DNA of 8,590 nt from Clostridiales bacterium UBA6114 (GCA_002423435.1 DIWE01000017.1:1-8590), one strand, 5' to 3'. Positions 1-5,051 are shown, numbered from the stretch's first letter. Numbers and translations are program-made. Notes: a model not told the origin generated them from the letters alone.

Positions 1-10
1 TAAGGGTCAG

Positions 11-16
11 CCTCCT
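11..16 (-). promoter_or_regulatory. Shine-Dalgarno-like AGGAGG near the left edge
   Basis: On the minus strand an AGGAGG lies 19 bases after the rplL stop codon, and nine bases (CTGACCCTT) separate it from the base at the window edge. That base is an A on the minus strand, so a start codon could begin exactly there. This would suit a closely following gene, but it is inference, because no coding sequence of that gene is inside the window. The same stretch can also form a weak GGGT/ACCC hairpin. Confidence 0.3.
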
Positions 17-34
17 ACCCGATTGCGCAGTATT

Positions 35-418
35 TTACTTGATTTCGACGGTTGCGCCGGCTTCGGTGAGCTTTGCCTTGAGGGCTTCGGCGTCGTCCTT
101 CGAAATGTTCTCCTTGACGGGCTTCGGAGCGCCGTCAACTAAGTCCTTCGCTTCCTTCAGGCCGAGTCCGGTCACTTCGCGGACGACCTTGATGACGTTG
201 ATCTTGCCGGGGCCGGCTTCCTTCAGCACGACGGTAAACTCGGTCTGCTCGGCGGGAGCGGCGGCTTCCGCGGCGGCGGCCGGAGCGGCGGCGACGGCGA
301 CTGGAGCGGCGGCGCTTACGCCGAATTCCTCTTCAAGGGCCTTTACGAGCTCGGAGAGCTCAAGAACGGTCAGTGTTTTGACGTCTTCTATCAGTTTTGC
401 GATTTTTTCACTTGCCAT
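35..418 (-). CDS. rplL: 50S ribosomal protein L7/L12
   Basis: L7/L12 forms the multi-copy flexible stalk of the 50S subunit, is anchored by L10, and recruits the translation GTPases. The 127-residue product shows the family layout. An N-terminal dimerisation helix hairpin (about 1-35, starting MASEKIAKL) is followed by an Ala/Pro-rich hinge (about 36-59) and a globular C-terminal domain (about 60-127) with KINVIKVVREVTGLGLKEAK and ending in VEIK. An in-frame ATG six bases upstream is only three bases from GGAGG. The chosen ATG sits nine bases from it and gives the usual N-terminus. The gene follows rplJ after a short gap with no terminator, so the two are probably co-transcribed under the L10 leader. 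Confidence 0.97.
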   Translation of the reverse strand: MASEKIAKLIEDVKTLTVLELSELVKALEEEFGVSAAAPVAVAAAPAAAAEAAAPAEQTEFTVVLKEAGPGKINVIKVVREVTGLGLKEAKDLVDGAPKPVKENISKDDAEALKAKLTEAGATVEIK

Positions 419-462
419 GGTCATATACCTCCAAATCGTTTTTCAAAAATGTTATGAAAGGG

Positions 463-999
463 TTATGCGCTTGCTTTTTTCTCGGCGATGGCGTTTAACG
501 CCACGACGAGGCCGCGGATATTGCCGTTTAGCACATTGACAAAGCCCGAAATCGGCGCGTTCAAGCCGCCGAGCACCTGTGCGATGAGCACTTCGCGCGG
601 GGGCAGATCGGCGAGGGACTTAACTCCGTCGGCACCGATCACTTTCCCTTCGACAAAACCGGCCTTGATCTTGAACTTATCGCCGCTTTTTTTCGCAAAG
701 GCGTTTAAGATCTTGGCGGGGGCGACGGCATCGTTCTTCGAGACGGCGAGGGCGCTGGTGCCGTTTAAGAAGGGAACCAGCCCGTCGAAGCCGATCTCCT
801 GCGCGGCAAGCCGCGTAAGCGTATTCTTAACGACGGCGTACTCGATGCCCGCTTCGCGCATTTCGCGTCTGAGCTTGGTATCGGCTTCAACGGTAATCCC
901 CTTGTAGTCGACCAAAACGCCCGCGCTCGCGGTCTTCATTTTTTCGGCCAGCTCTTTTACGATTTTCTGCTTTTCTTCCAAAACTTTCGCGTTAGGCAC
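463..999 (-). CDS. rplJ: 50S ribosomal protein L10
   Basis: L10 is the base of the ribosomal stalk. It binds 23S rRNA near L11 and carries the L7/L12 dimers through its C-terminal helix. The 178-residue product begins MPNAKVLEEKQKIVKELAEK and contains the typical VDYKGITVEADTKLRREMREAG stretch in parts, then the VVKNTLTRLA region. Start choice: a GTG at 1006-1008 overlaps the GGAGG itself, so it cannot be the start. The GTG at 997-999 lies eight bases from GGAGG and gives the family's usual MPNAKV opening. The C-terminal Ala-rich helix (about 155-178) is where L7/L12 would dock. It follows a classical L10 leader and is likely repressed by the L10-L7/L12 complex. rplL lies directly downstream. 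Confidence 0.97.
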   Translation of the reverse strand: MPNAKVLEEKQKIVKELAEKMKTASAGVLVDYKGITVEADTKLRREMREAGIEYAVVKNTLTRLAAQEIGFDGLVPFLNGTSALAVSKNDAVAPAKILNAFAKKSGDKFKIKAGFVEGKVIGADGVKSLADLPPREVLIAQVLGGLNAPISGFVNVLNGNIRGLVVALNAIAEKKASA

Positions 1000-1020
1000 A
1001 ATTTTCACCTCCGATTATAA

Positions 1021-1059
1021 AGAAAGTGCCCTTCAAATGTCCAAAAGACATGAGGGCAC
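1021..1059 (-). terminator. Attenuator terminator of the L10 leader
   Basis: In the minus-strand transcript, GTGCCCT at the 5' side pairs with AGGGCAC at the 3' side (1026-1059), and the inner ATGTC/GACAT pairs extend the stem. A T-rich run (TTTCTTTAT) follows. It ends only a few bases before the rplJ ribosome binding site, where an attenuator for rplJ-rplL is expected. The tract is interrupted by a C, so termination may be partial. Confidence 0.72.
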
Positions 1060-1149
1060 AATACTACGGTATCATGATTGCACACCTCGGCAGGACGGCC
1101 AAAACCGGTTACGAGAGAAAATCTCTCCTGCTGTCTCAGGAATGAGCGT
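1021..1149 (-). ncRNA. Ribosomal protein L10 leader (rplJ autoregulatory RNA)
   Basis: The transcript segment before rplJ matches the known Firmicutes L10 leader. It contains AGACAGCAGGA, a GAGAGA/TCTCTC arm (1113-1127), a second arm and the closing strand TCCTGCCGAGG, so that CAGGA/TCCTG form the basal stem. In this family the L10-L7/L12 complex binds the kink-turn-like region and shifts folding toward a downstream terminator. The recognition here is by memory of the motif, not by covariance search. The 5' end is inferred from the -10 box at 1155-1160, and the 3' end is the terminator hairpin at 1026-1059. Confidence 0.88.
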
Positions 1150-1154
1150 TTATT

Positions 1155-1183
1155 ATCATATCATTCAAACGGCTGCCTGTCAA
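1155..1183 (-). promoter_or_regulatory. Sigma-A type promoter for rplJ-rplL
   Basis: On the minus strand a perfect -35 TTGACA (1178-1183) and a -10 TATGAT (1155-1160) are separated by exactly 17 bases. It sits just after the rplA stop and just before the L10 leader, so rplJ-rplL can be transcribed separately from rplK-rplA. The -35 lies in the loop and 3' arm of a small inverted repeat (GCCTG/CAGGC, 1175-1189). Confidence 0.85.
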
Positions 1184-1201
1184 GCAGGCTTTTTAAAAGG
1201 C

Positions 1202-1897
1202 TCAGTCCGTAAGCTTTGCCGGGTTTATACGGATCCCGGGGCCCATCGTCGACGCGACGACGCAGGAACGGACATACTGGCCCTTCGCAGCCGCGGGCTT
1301 GGCTTTGATAATGGCGCCTAAGAGCGCATTAAAATTGTCGGCGAGCTTTTCCTGGCCAAAGGATATTTTCCCCAAGGGGCAGTGAATGATATTCGTCTTG
1401 TCGAGACGATACTCGATACGGCCGGCTTTCGAGTCCTTGATCGCCTTCGCGACATCCATCGAAACCGTCCCGGCCTTCGGGTTCGGCATCAGGCCCTTCG
1501 GACCCAGGACCTTGCCCAGGCGTCCGACGATTCCCATCATGTCGGGGGTCGCGATGACGACGTCGTAATCAAAGAAATTCTCGTTCTGAATCCTTGCCAC
1601 CATGTCTTCCGCTCCGACAAAATCGGCTCCGGCGGCTTCCGCCTCCTTCGCGCGGTCTCCCTTTGCAAAAACAAGCACACGGACCTTTTTTCCGGTGCCG
1701 TGGGGCAGCACGATGGCGCCCCTGACCTGCTGGTCGGCGTGACGGGAGTCAACGCCGAGACGCACATGAACCTCAACGGTTTCGTCAAATTTTGCCTTCG
1801 AGGTTTTTATGACGGTATCGAGCGCTTCCACGGGTTCGTACAGCTTCGCACGATCCACGAGCTTTGCGCTTTCAATATAATTTTTGCCTCTGCGCAC
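1202..1897 (-). CDS. rplA: 50S ribosomal protein L1
   Basis: L1 binds the mobile L1 stalk of 23S rRNA and helps deacylated tRNA leave the E site. It is also the repressor of its own operon in many bacteria. The 231-residue product begins MRRGKNYIESAKLVDRAKLY, carries the hallmark LGPKGLMPNPKAGTV at about 131-145, and ends with a conserved MGPGIRINPAKL. The start is GTG, seven bases after AGGAGG. An ATG overlapping the ribosome binding site is in another frame. It follows rplK with a 98-base gap that contains an L1-binding-like RNA element, consistent with feedback control. The length is normal for the family. Confidence 0.97.
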   Translation of the reverse strand: MRRGKNYIESAKLVDRAKLYEPVEALDTVIKTSKAKFDETVEVHVRLGVDSRHADQQVRGAIVLPHGTGKKVRVLVFAKGDRAKEAEAAGADFVGAEDMVARIQNENFFDYDVVIATPDMMGIVGRLGKVLGPKGLMPNPKAGTVSMDVAKAIKDSKAGRIEYRLDKTNIIHCPLGKISFGQEKLADNFNALLGAIIKAKPAAAKGQYVRSCVVASTMGPGIRINPAKLTD

Positions 1898-1915
1898 TTT
1901 TCATCCTCCTCTAAG

Positions 1916-1946
1916 TGGTTGACCGGAGCGGTCGCTCCTCCCACCA
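1916..1946 (-). promoter_or_regulatory. L1-binding-like RNA element before rplA
   Basis: The transcript reads TGGTGGGAGG, then a GGAGCG/CGCTCC helix with a tiny loop, then GGTCA and ACCA. TGGT and ACCA close an outer helix, so an asymmetric internal loop (GGGA opposite GGTCA) separates two short helices. This resembles the L1 site of 23S rRNA, which also runs GGUGGGAGG to ACCACC. The element ends five bases before the rplA AGGAGG, so bound L1 would block initiation. The binding is inferred from this resemblance. Confidence 0.72.
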
Positions 1947-1973
1947 TTCAAAACCGGCGCTTTGCGGTTTGAA
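1947..1973 (-). promoter_or_regulatory. Hairpin abutting the rplA L1 element
   Basis: The transcript can form TTCAAA paired with TTTGAA and CCG paired with CGG, nine pairs with one bulged base and an eight-base loop. It ends directly against the first base of the L1-like element. No T-run follows, so it is not an intrinsic terminator. It may insulate or position the L1 element, or protect the 5' end of a processed message. Confidence 0.5.
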
Positions 1974-1995
1974 AACGTGATCTGGTTTTGTAATC

Positions 1996-2421
1996 TCAGT
2001 CCTCGACAGTGATGCCCATGCTTCTCGCGGTCCCCGCGATCATGCTCATGGCGGCATCAATGCTCGACGCGTTTAAATCGGGCATTTTGGTTTCGGCAAT
2101 CTTTTTTAAGTCCGCACGGCTTATTTTTGCAACTTTGACCTTGTTCGGAGTGCCGGACGCGGTCTCAATCTTGCAGGCCTTTTTGATCAGGACTGCCGCC
2201 GGGGGAGTTTTTGTGATAAAGCTGAAGGAACGATCGGCGTAAACGGTGATAACTACCGGGATAACAAGGCCGATGTCGTTTTTTGTGCGCTCGTTGAAAT
2301 CCTTGGTAAAGGCCATGATGTTGACGCCGTGCTGGCCGAGTGCGGGGCCGACAGGCGGCGCCGGGGTGGCTTTCCCCGCGGGAATCTGGAGCTTTATGAA
2401 TCCTACTACTTTTTGTGCCAC
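1996..2421 (-). CDS. rplK: 50S ribosomal protein L11
   Basis: L11 binds the GTPase-associated centre of 23S rRNA beside the L10 stalk and is needed for RelA-type stringent signalling in many bacteria. The 141-residue product is full length. Its N-terminal domain starts MAQKVVGFIKLQIPAGKA and holds the PPVGPALGQHGVNIM signature (about 22-36). Its C-terminal RNA-binding domain includes TPPAAVLIKKA and ends with GTARSMGITVED. The start is GTG, 11 bases after GGAGG, slightly long. The gap from nusG holds a terminator-like hairpin and an L1-binding-like element, so expression is probably controlled both by attenuation and by L1. Confidence 0.97.
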   Translation of the reverse strand: MAQKVVGFIKLQIPAGKATPAPPVGPALGQHGVNIMAFTKDFNERTKNDIGLVIPVVITVYADRSFSFITKTPPAAVLIKKACKIETASGTPNKVKVAKISRADLKKIAETKMPDLNASSIDAAMSMIAGTARSMGITVED

Positions 2422-2449
2422 TTAAAGCTGCACCTCCTTAAGAAAAATG

Positions 2450-2487
2450 TGGTAAATGGCGGAACGCATCAAAGCGCCCTCCCACCA
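2450..2487 (-). promoter_or_regulatory. L1-binding-like RNA element before rplK
   Basis: The transcript begins with the same decamer TGGTGGGAGG as the element before rplA and ends with ATTTACCA, giving an outer TGGT/ACCA helix. The inner helix is imperfect: GGAG pairs with TTCC by one G-U, and CGC pairs with GCG after two bulged Gs. Both edges resemble the L1 stalk of 23S rRNA (GGUGGGAGG to AUACCACC). The rplK AGGAGG lies 11 bases downstream. It is probably the L1 operator for rplK. Confidence 0.75.
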
Positions 2488-2520
2488 AAAAACACGCCCG
2501 CCGTTTTCAGGCGAAGCATG
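2487..2520 (-). terminator. Intrinsic terminator/attenuator between nusG and rplK
   Basis: In the minus-strand transcript CATGCTTCGCC (2510-2520) pairs with GGCGGGCGTG (2493-2502), ten pairs including two G-U and one bulged T. The seven-base loop is followed by six consecutive T residues (2487-2492). The hairpin plus T6 is a good intrinsic terminator. No convincing promoter follows before rplK, so read-through must feed rplK-rplA, making this an attenuator. Confidence 0.7.
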
Positions 2521-2527
2521 CCCCGCC
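2510..2527 (-). promoter_or_regulatory. Possible antiterminator hairpin
   Basis: GGCGGGG (2521-2527) can pair with CTTCGCC (2510-2516) around a CATG loop, seven pairs including two G-U. CTTCGCC is also most of the 5' arm of the adjoining terminator, so the two structures exclude each other. This is the arrangement of an antiterminator/terminator switch. No ligand or protein is indicated. Confidence 0.4.
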
Positions 2528-2545
2528 GGTACGGATACAGGCAGG

Positions 2546-2569
2546 ATAAGGCCGTTTTTCAGGCCTTAT
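2546..2569 (-). repeat. 8-bp inverted repeat just after nusG
   Basis: ATAAGGCC and GGCCTTAT form a perfect eight-pair stem around an eight-base loop, beginning nine bases after the nusG stop. In the minus direction no T-run follows the stem, so it is more likely a 3'-end stabilising or processing hairpin than an efficient terminator. Confidence 0.6.
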
Positions 2570-2578
2570 TTGCGAAAT

Positions 2579-3100
2579 TTAGGAAATCGGTTCGACCTGG
2601 TCCAGCTCGAGCTCCACGGGAGTCTCGCGGCCGAACATGGACACGACGATGCTCACCTTGTCTTTGTCCGGCTGGATGTCCTCGACAAGGCCGATAAAAC
2701 CCTCGAGCGGTCCGTCGCAGACCCTGACGTTGTCGCCGACCGCGTAGCTTAGGGAAATCTCGCGCTTTTCGACGCCGAGCGCATCGACCTCCTCATCCGT
2801 CAGCGGGACGGGCTTGGACGACGGGCCGACAAAGCCGGTGACACCTCTCGTATTGCGGACGACATGCCAGCTTTCATCGGTCAGGACCATTTTTAAGAGC
2901 ACATAACCGGGGAAAAGCTTACGCTCGACTTCCTTGCGGGAATTGTCCTTAACCTCGACGACGGTCTCCATGGGGACCTTTACCGTATGGATCAGATCGT
3001 GAAGCTTCCGGTTCTCCACCGCTTTTTCAATTGTCGCGGCTACCTTGTTTTCATAGCCGGAATAGGTGTGAATGACATACCACCTGGCGTTGTCCGACAT
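2579..3100 (-). CDS. nusG: Transcription termination/antitermination factor NusG
   Basis: NusG binds RNA polymerase through its N-terminal NGN domain, modulating pausing and termination, and its KOW domain contacts partners such as Rho or the ribosome. The 173-residue product shows the NGN start RWYVIHTYSGYENKV (about 6-20) and KLFPGYVLLKM (about 61-71). The linker includes TRGVTGFVG, and the KOW domain (about 121-170) contains VGDNVRVCDGPLEGFIG and MFGRETPVELE. The ATG start lies six bases after AAGGAGA. It follows secE at 22 bases, the standard bacterial pairing. A terminator-like hairpin separates it from rplK, so NusG could in principle affect read-through into its own downstream genes. 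Confidence 0.97.
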   Translation of the reverse strand: MSDNARWYVIHTYSGYENKVAATIEKAVENRKLHDLIHTVKVPMETVVEVKDNSRKEVERKLFPGYVLLKMVLTDESWHVVRNTRGVTGFVGPSSKPVPLTDEEVDALGVEKREISLSYAVGDNVRVCDGPLEGFIGLVEDIQPDKDKVSIVVSMFGRETPVELELDQVEPIS

Positions 3101-3122
3101 CAGGATTCTCCTTAAATAAAAA

Positions 3123-3362
3123 TCAACTCAGCGTGCTTATCAGGATATCTCTGCCAAAACCAAAAACAAAATCGAGAATCCAGACAAAGACCCCGACGAT
3201 CAGCACGGCGAGAATGACGACGGCCGTATTGTTTATGACCTGTTTCCTGGACGACCATACGATCTTCTTCATTTCGGCCCTTAGCTCGCGGAACCATTTG
3301 CCGAGGCTGCGTCTCGGCTTTTTTGACGCCTGATTTGAAACCGCTTTTTTTTCATCGGCCAT
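3123..3362 (-). CDS. secE: Preprotein translocase subunit SecE
   Basis: SecE is the small clamp subunit that stabilises the SecYEG protein-conducting channel in the cytoplasmic membrane. The 79-residue product is of the short, single-helix Firmicutes form. It has a Lys-rich cytosolic N-terminus, then the amphipathic segment with KWFRELRAEMKKIVWSSRK (about 22-40), which is the conserved SecE signature. One transmembrane helix (about 45-67) follows. The ATG start is preceded by GGGAGGG at acceptable spacing. It is packed between rpmG (28-base gap) and nusG (22-base gap), so the three are surely one transcript. Confidence 0.96.
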   Translation of the reverse strand: MADEKKAVSNQASKKPRRSLGKWFRELRAEMKKIVWSSRKQVINNTAVVILAVLIVGVFVWILDFVFGFGRDILISTLS

Positions 3363-3390
3363 AAGGATGCACCCTCCCTTTCAAATAACG

Positions 3391-3540
3391 TTACTTACTT
3401 TCCTTGTGCAAGGTGTGCTTCCTGCAGAAACGGCAGTACTTGTTCATTTCAAGGCGGTCAGGGTCGTTTTTCTTGTTTTTCGTAGTGTCGTAATTCCTTT
3501 GTTTGCATTCTGTGCACGCAAGGGTAATCTTCACGCGCAT
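3391..3540 (-). CDS. rpmG: 50S ribosomal protein L33 (zinc-binding form)
   Basis: L33 is a small protein of the 50S subunit near the E site. Translation from the ATG at 3538-3540 gives 49 residues beginning MRVKITLACTECKQRNYDTT and ending HTLHKESK. Two CxxC pairs (Cys9/Cys12 and Cys36/Cys39) form the zinc ribbon, so this is the zinc-dependent, C+ type of L33. Some Firmicutes also keep a Cys-less copy for zinc starvation, not seen here. The start is seven bases after GGAGG. It is the first gene of the rpmG-secE-nusG operon, with a clear promoter and a structured leader upstream. Confidence 0.96.
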   Translation of the reverse strand: MRVKITLACTECKQRNYDTTKNKKNDPDRLEMNKYCRFCRKHTLHKESK

Positions 3541-3585
3541 ATCGGCACCTCCTTCAATATTTGCCTCCCTTTGCAGGGAAAATTG

Positions 3586-3603
3586 TCCGCAAATTTTTGC
3601 GGA
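3586..3603 (-). repeat. Perfect hairpin in the rpmG leader
   Basis: TCCGCAAA and TTTGCGGA are perfectly complementary with two bases between them, so six to eight pairs can form. It lies three bases after the T6 run of the leader terminator. The sequence after it (CAATTTTCC) is only weakly T-rich. It may be a second terminator-like element or a barrier in the leader. Confidence 0.55.
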
Positions 3604-3605
3604 AC

Positions 3606-3632
3606 AAAAAACAGGGTACCAATCAAACCCTG
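3606..3632 (-). terminator. Attenuator terminator in the rpmG leader
   Basis: CAGGGT pairs perfectly with ACCCTG (3612-3632) around a nine-base loop and is followed by six T residues (3606-3611) in the minus-strand transcript. It lies only about 10 bases after the predicted transcription start and well before rpmG, so it should work as an attenuator. The 5' strand GCAGGG can alternatively pair with CCCTGC at 3573-3578. Confidence 0.68.
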
Positions 3633-3645
3633 CATAGGTGAAAAT

Positions 3646-3674
3646 ACTATATCAAAAAAGGGCGAAAAGGTCAA
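3646..3674 (-). promoter_or_regulatory. Sigma-A type promoter of rpmG-secE-nusG
   Basis: On the minus strand TTGACC (3669-3674) and TATAGT (3646-3651) are separated by exactly 17 bases, five of six consensus matches in each box. The transcript would have a leader of about 100 bases before rpmG. It is divergent from ruvX. Confidence 0.82.
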
Positions 3675-3712
3675 GGGGAAAATATTTTCTTTATTCCGCT
3701 TTCAAATCCCTG

Positions 3713-3718
3713 TATAAT
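3713..3718 (+). promoter_or_regulatory. Possible -10 box for ruvX
   Basis: A perfect TATAAT lies 47 bases before the ruvX start. The -35 position at 16-18 base spacing is only T-rich and poor (TTTATT, TTATTC), so the promoter call rests mostly on the -10 box and the divergent position. Confidence 0.45.
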
Positions 3719-3765
3719 ATTACCGGCTGATACGGAAAACAAACGGGGCGAAAGGGTGAGGGCGT

Positions 3766-4182
3766 TTGAGAATCATGGGGATCGATCTTGGCGACCGCAG
3801 GACGGGGGTCTGCATCTCCGACCTTACCGGAACGCTTTCCGGCGAGGCGCTCCTTATTGAGGAATCCGATATGGACAGACTTGCCCGGACGATTGCAAAA
3901 GAGGCATGGGCGAGGGGGGTCGGGGAGATCGTGGTCGGATGCCCGAAGAACATGAACGCGACCGAGGGAGAAAAAGCGCAAAAAAGCGCCGATTTTGCCG
4001 AAAAGCTGCGCCTTCTCGCAAAGCTGCCGGTCGTATTGTGGGACGAGCGGCTGACGACCGTCGACGCGCACCGGATCCTCCGCGAGTCGGGAAAGCGCGA
4101 GATCAGGCACAAAAAGGTGGTCGACAAGGTGGCGGCCTCGATCATCCTCCAGAATTATCTCGATTTTAAGAACCGGGCGTAA
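3766..4182 (+). CDS. ruvX: Putative pre-16S rRNA nuclease / Holliday junction resolvase-like YqgF
   Basis: The YqgF/RuvX family has an RNase H-like fold. It is implicated in 5'-end maturation of 16S rRNA and was earlier proposed as a Holliday junction resolvase. The 138-residue product has the first strand with Asp7 (MRIMGIDLGDRRTG), a conserved GCPKNMNATEG (58-68), WDERLTT with Glu94 (92-98) and a C-terminal KVVDKVAASIILQNYLD with Asp120. Those acidic residues match the family's metal-binding site. The start is TTG at 3766 behind AAAGGGTGAGGG and gives the usual MRI opening. The ATG three codons later would lose it. It stands alone on the plus strand and ends five bases from the convergent transporter gene, with no terminator visible between them. 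Confidence 0.93.
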   Translation: MRIMGIDLGDRRTGVCISDLTGTLSGEALLIEESDMDRLARTIAKEAWARGVGEIVVGCPKNMNATEGEKAQKSADFAEKLRLLAKLPVVLWDERLTTVDAHRILRESGKREIRHKKVVDKVAASIILQNYLDFKNRA

Positions 4183-4187
4183 GGGAG

Positions 4188-4556
4188 CTATTTCTTCGGC
4201 GTTTTCCGGAAAAAGAGCTCTTTGAGCCCCGCGTAAAGCAGCAGGGCGCCGAACAGGCGGCGCAAAAGCTCGGAGTCGAGCGCGTTTGCGAAAAGCGCCG
4301 ACAGGACCGAGGTCGCGACGCCGGCGCCCGCCGCGTAAAGCCCCGGCTTTATCTTTACGTAGCGGTTTTTGATATGGGAATAGAGCGAAGCGGGCGCGCA
4401 GGCAATAAAATAGAGCAGATTGATGCCCTGCGCTTCCTTTTGCGCGATCGACGTGAAAAAGGCGAGATAGACCATCAGAAGGGTTCCGCCTCCGACGCCG
4501 AAGCCGCTTAAAATACCGGTCAGAAGGCCGACGAGCACGGCTAAGGTCATGCTCAT
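4188..4556 (-). CDS. Half-size TauE/SafE-family membrane protein, second of pair
   Basis: This gene encodes a 122-residue, strongly hydrophobic protein with three to four predicted membrane helices (about 4-31, 45-61, 71-91 and 97-115). It carries the TauE/SafE N-terminal glycine motif SGFGVGGGTLL (17-27) and the closing LRRLFGALLLYAGLKEL (98-114). TauE/SafE proteins are anion exporters or permeases for sulfite, sulfoacetate or similar ions and normally have about 250 residues made of two related halves. This one is half that length. Its ATG overlaps the TGA of the upstream partner in ATGA, and no good ribosome binding site is visible, so translation is probably coupled. The substrate is unknown. 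It most likely works as a heterodimer with the upstream product. Confidence 0.85.
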   Translation of the reverse strand: MSMTLAVLVGLLTGILSGFGVGGGTLLMVYLAFFTSIAQKEAQGINLLYFIACAPASLYSHIKNRYVKIKPGLYAAGAGVATSVLSALFANALDSELLRRLFGALLLYAGLKELFFRKTPKK

Positions 4557-4921
4557 AGCAGAAGTACCGCCCGGACTCCGCCGTAGACGAGGATCGCGCC
4601 GAAAAACCGGCGCAGAAACGACACAGGCACGCGCTTAAAAATGCGCCCGGCGAGAATGCCGCCGAGAAAACCGCCGAGCAGATAGGGCAGCGCGACGGAG
4701 AAATCGATGCTGCCCCTGATAAAATAGATGACGGCCGACGCGATGCACATCGGCAGCACGACAAAGACGGAGGTCGCGAACGACTCGCGCTCAGGAAGTC
4801 GTATCCACCGGATAAAAAGCGGCACGAGGACGATGCCGCCGCCCGCGCCGAAAAAACCGTTTAAGAGACCGGCAAGTGCTCCCGTGACCAGAAATTTTTT
4901 GTTTTCGGGGGTCGGCTCCAT
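4553..4921 (-). CDS. Half-size TauE/SafE-family membrane protein, first of pair
   Basis: The product has 122 residues with about four membrane helices (about 11-36, 49-68, 75-93 and 103-121). It carries the family glycine motif NGFFGAGGGIVLVPL (21-35) and a GFLGGILAGRIFKR stretch (84-97). The closing LRRFFGAILVYGGVRAV (103-119) closely parallels that of its neighbour. The two proteins are thus homologous halves. Read together they have the length and repeat structure of one full TauE/SafE transporter. The frame is intact on both sides of the ATGA junction, which looks designed for coupling and does not look like a recent frameshift. The start ATG has GGAAAGGTG upstream. A weak promoter with an overlapping inverted repeat precedes it. 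Confidence 0.86.
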   Translation of the reverse strand: MEPTPENKKFLVTGALAGLLNGFFGAGGGIVLVPLFIRWIRLPERESFATSVFVVLPMCIASAVIYFIRGSIDFSVALPYLLGGFLGGILAGRIFKRVPVSFLRRFFGAILVYGGVRAVLLL

Positions 4922-4954
4922 ACAAAGGCACCTTTCCGCATAAAAAAAGAATGG

Positions 4955-4984
4955 ATTTTATTGAGGCTGTCGACTCGGCCTCAA
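4955..4984 (-). promoter_or_regulatory. Possible transporter promoter overlapping an inverted repeat
   Basis: On the minus strand TTGAGG (4979-4984) and TAAAAT (4955-4960) are 18 bases apart and could be a weak sigma-A promoter. The same bases hold a perfect seven-base inverted repeat, TTGAGGC/GCCTCAA (4961-4984). It could be an operator between the -35 and -10, or a terminator for spoIIP, although the T-run after it is poor. The choice between these is open. Confidence 0.4.
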
Positions 4985-4993
4985 CAAAACCTA

Positions 4994-5005
4994 TTCTTGC
5001 AAGAA
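4994..5005. repeat. 12-bp perfect palindrome TTCTTGCAAGAA
   Basis: A perfect twelve-base palindrome lies between spoIIP and the transporter pair, ten bases upstream of the candidate -35 box. The position would suit a dimeric regulator's operator, but such a length can also arise by chance. Confidence 0.35.
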
Positions 5006-5051
5006 ATTCCGGGATTCATACAAAAGCGCGGCGATTAATCTTGCATCCGGT

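Noticed and set aside
1175..1194. Plus-strand terminator (GCCTG/CAGGC then TTTTT)
   Set aside because: No plus-strand gene precedes it and the repeat is only five pairs. The bases are better explained as part of the rplJ promoter region.
1382..1972. A 196-residue open frame on the plus strand
   Set aside because: It is antisense to rplA and its upstream control region, both strongly supported. No promoter or ribosome binding site supports it.
3691..4764. A 357-residue open frame on the minus strand
   Set aside because: It is antisense to ruvX and out of frame with both transporter genes. Its Arg/Ser/Pro-rich composition is typical of a GC-rich shadow frame, and the overlapped genes have clear family motifs.
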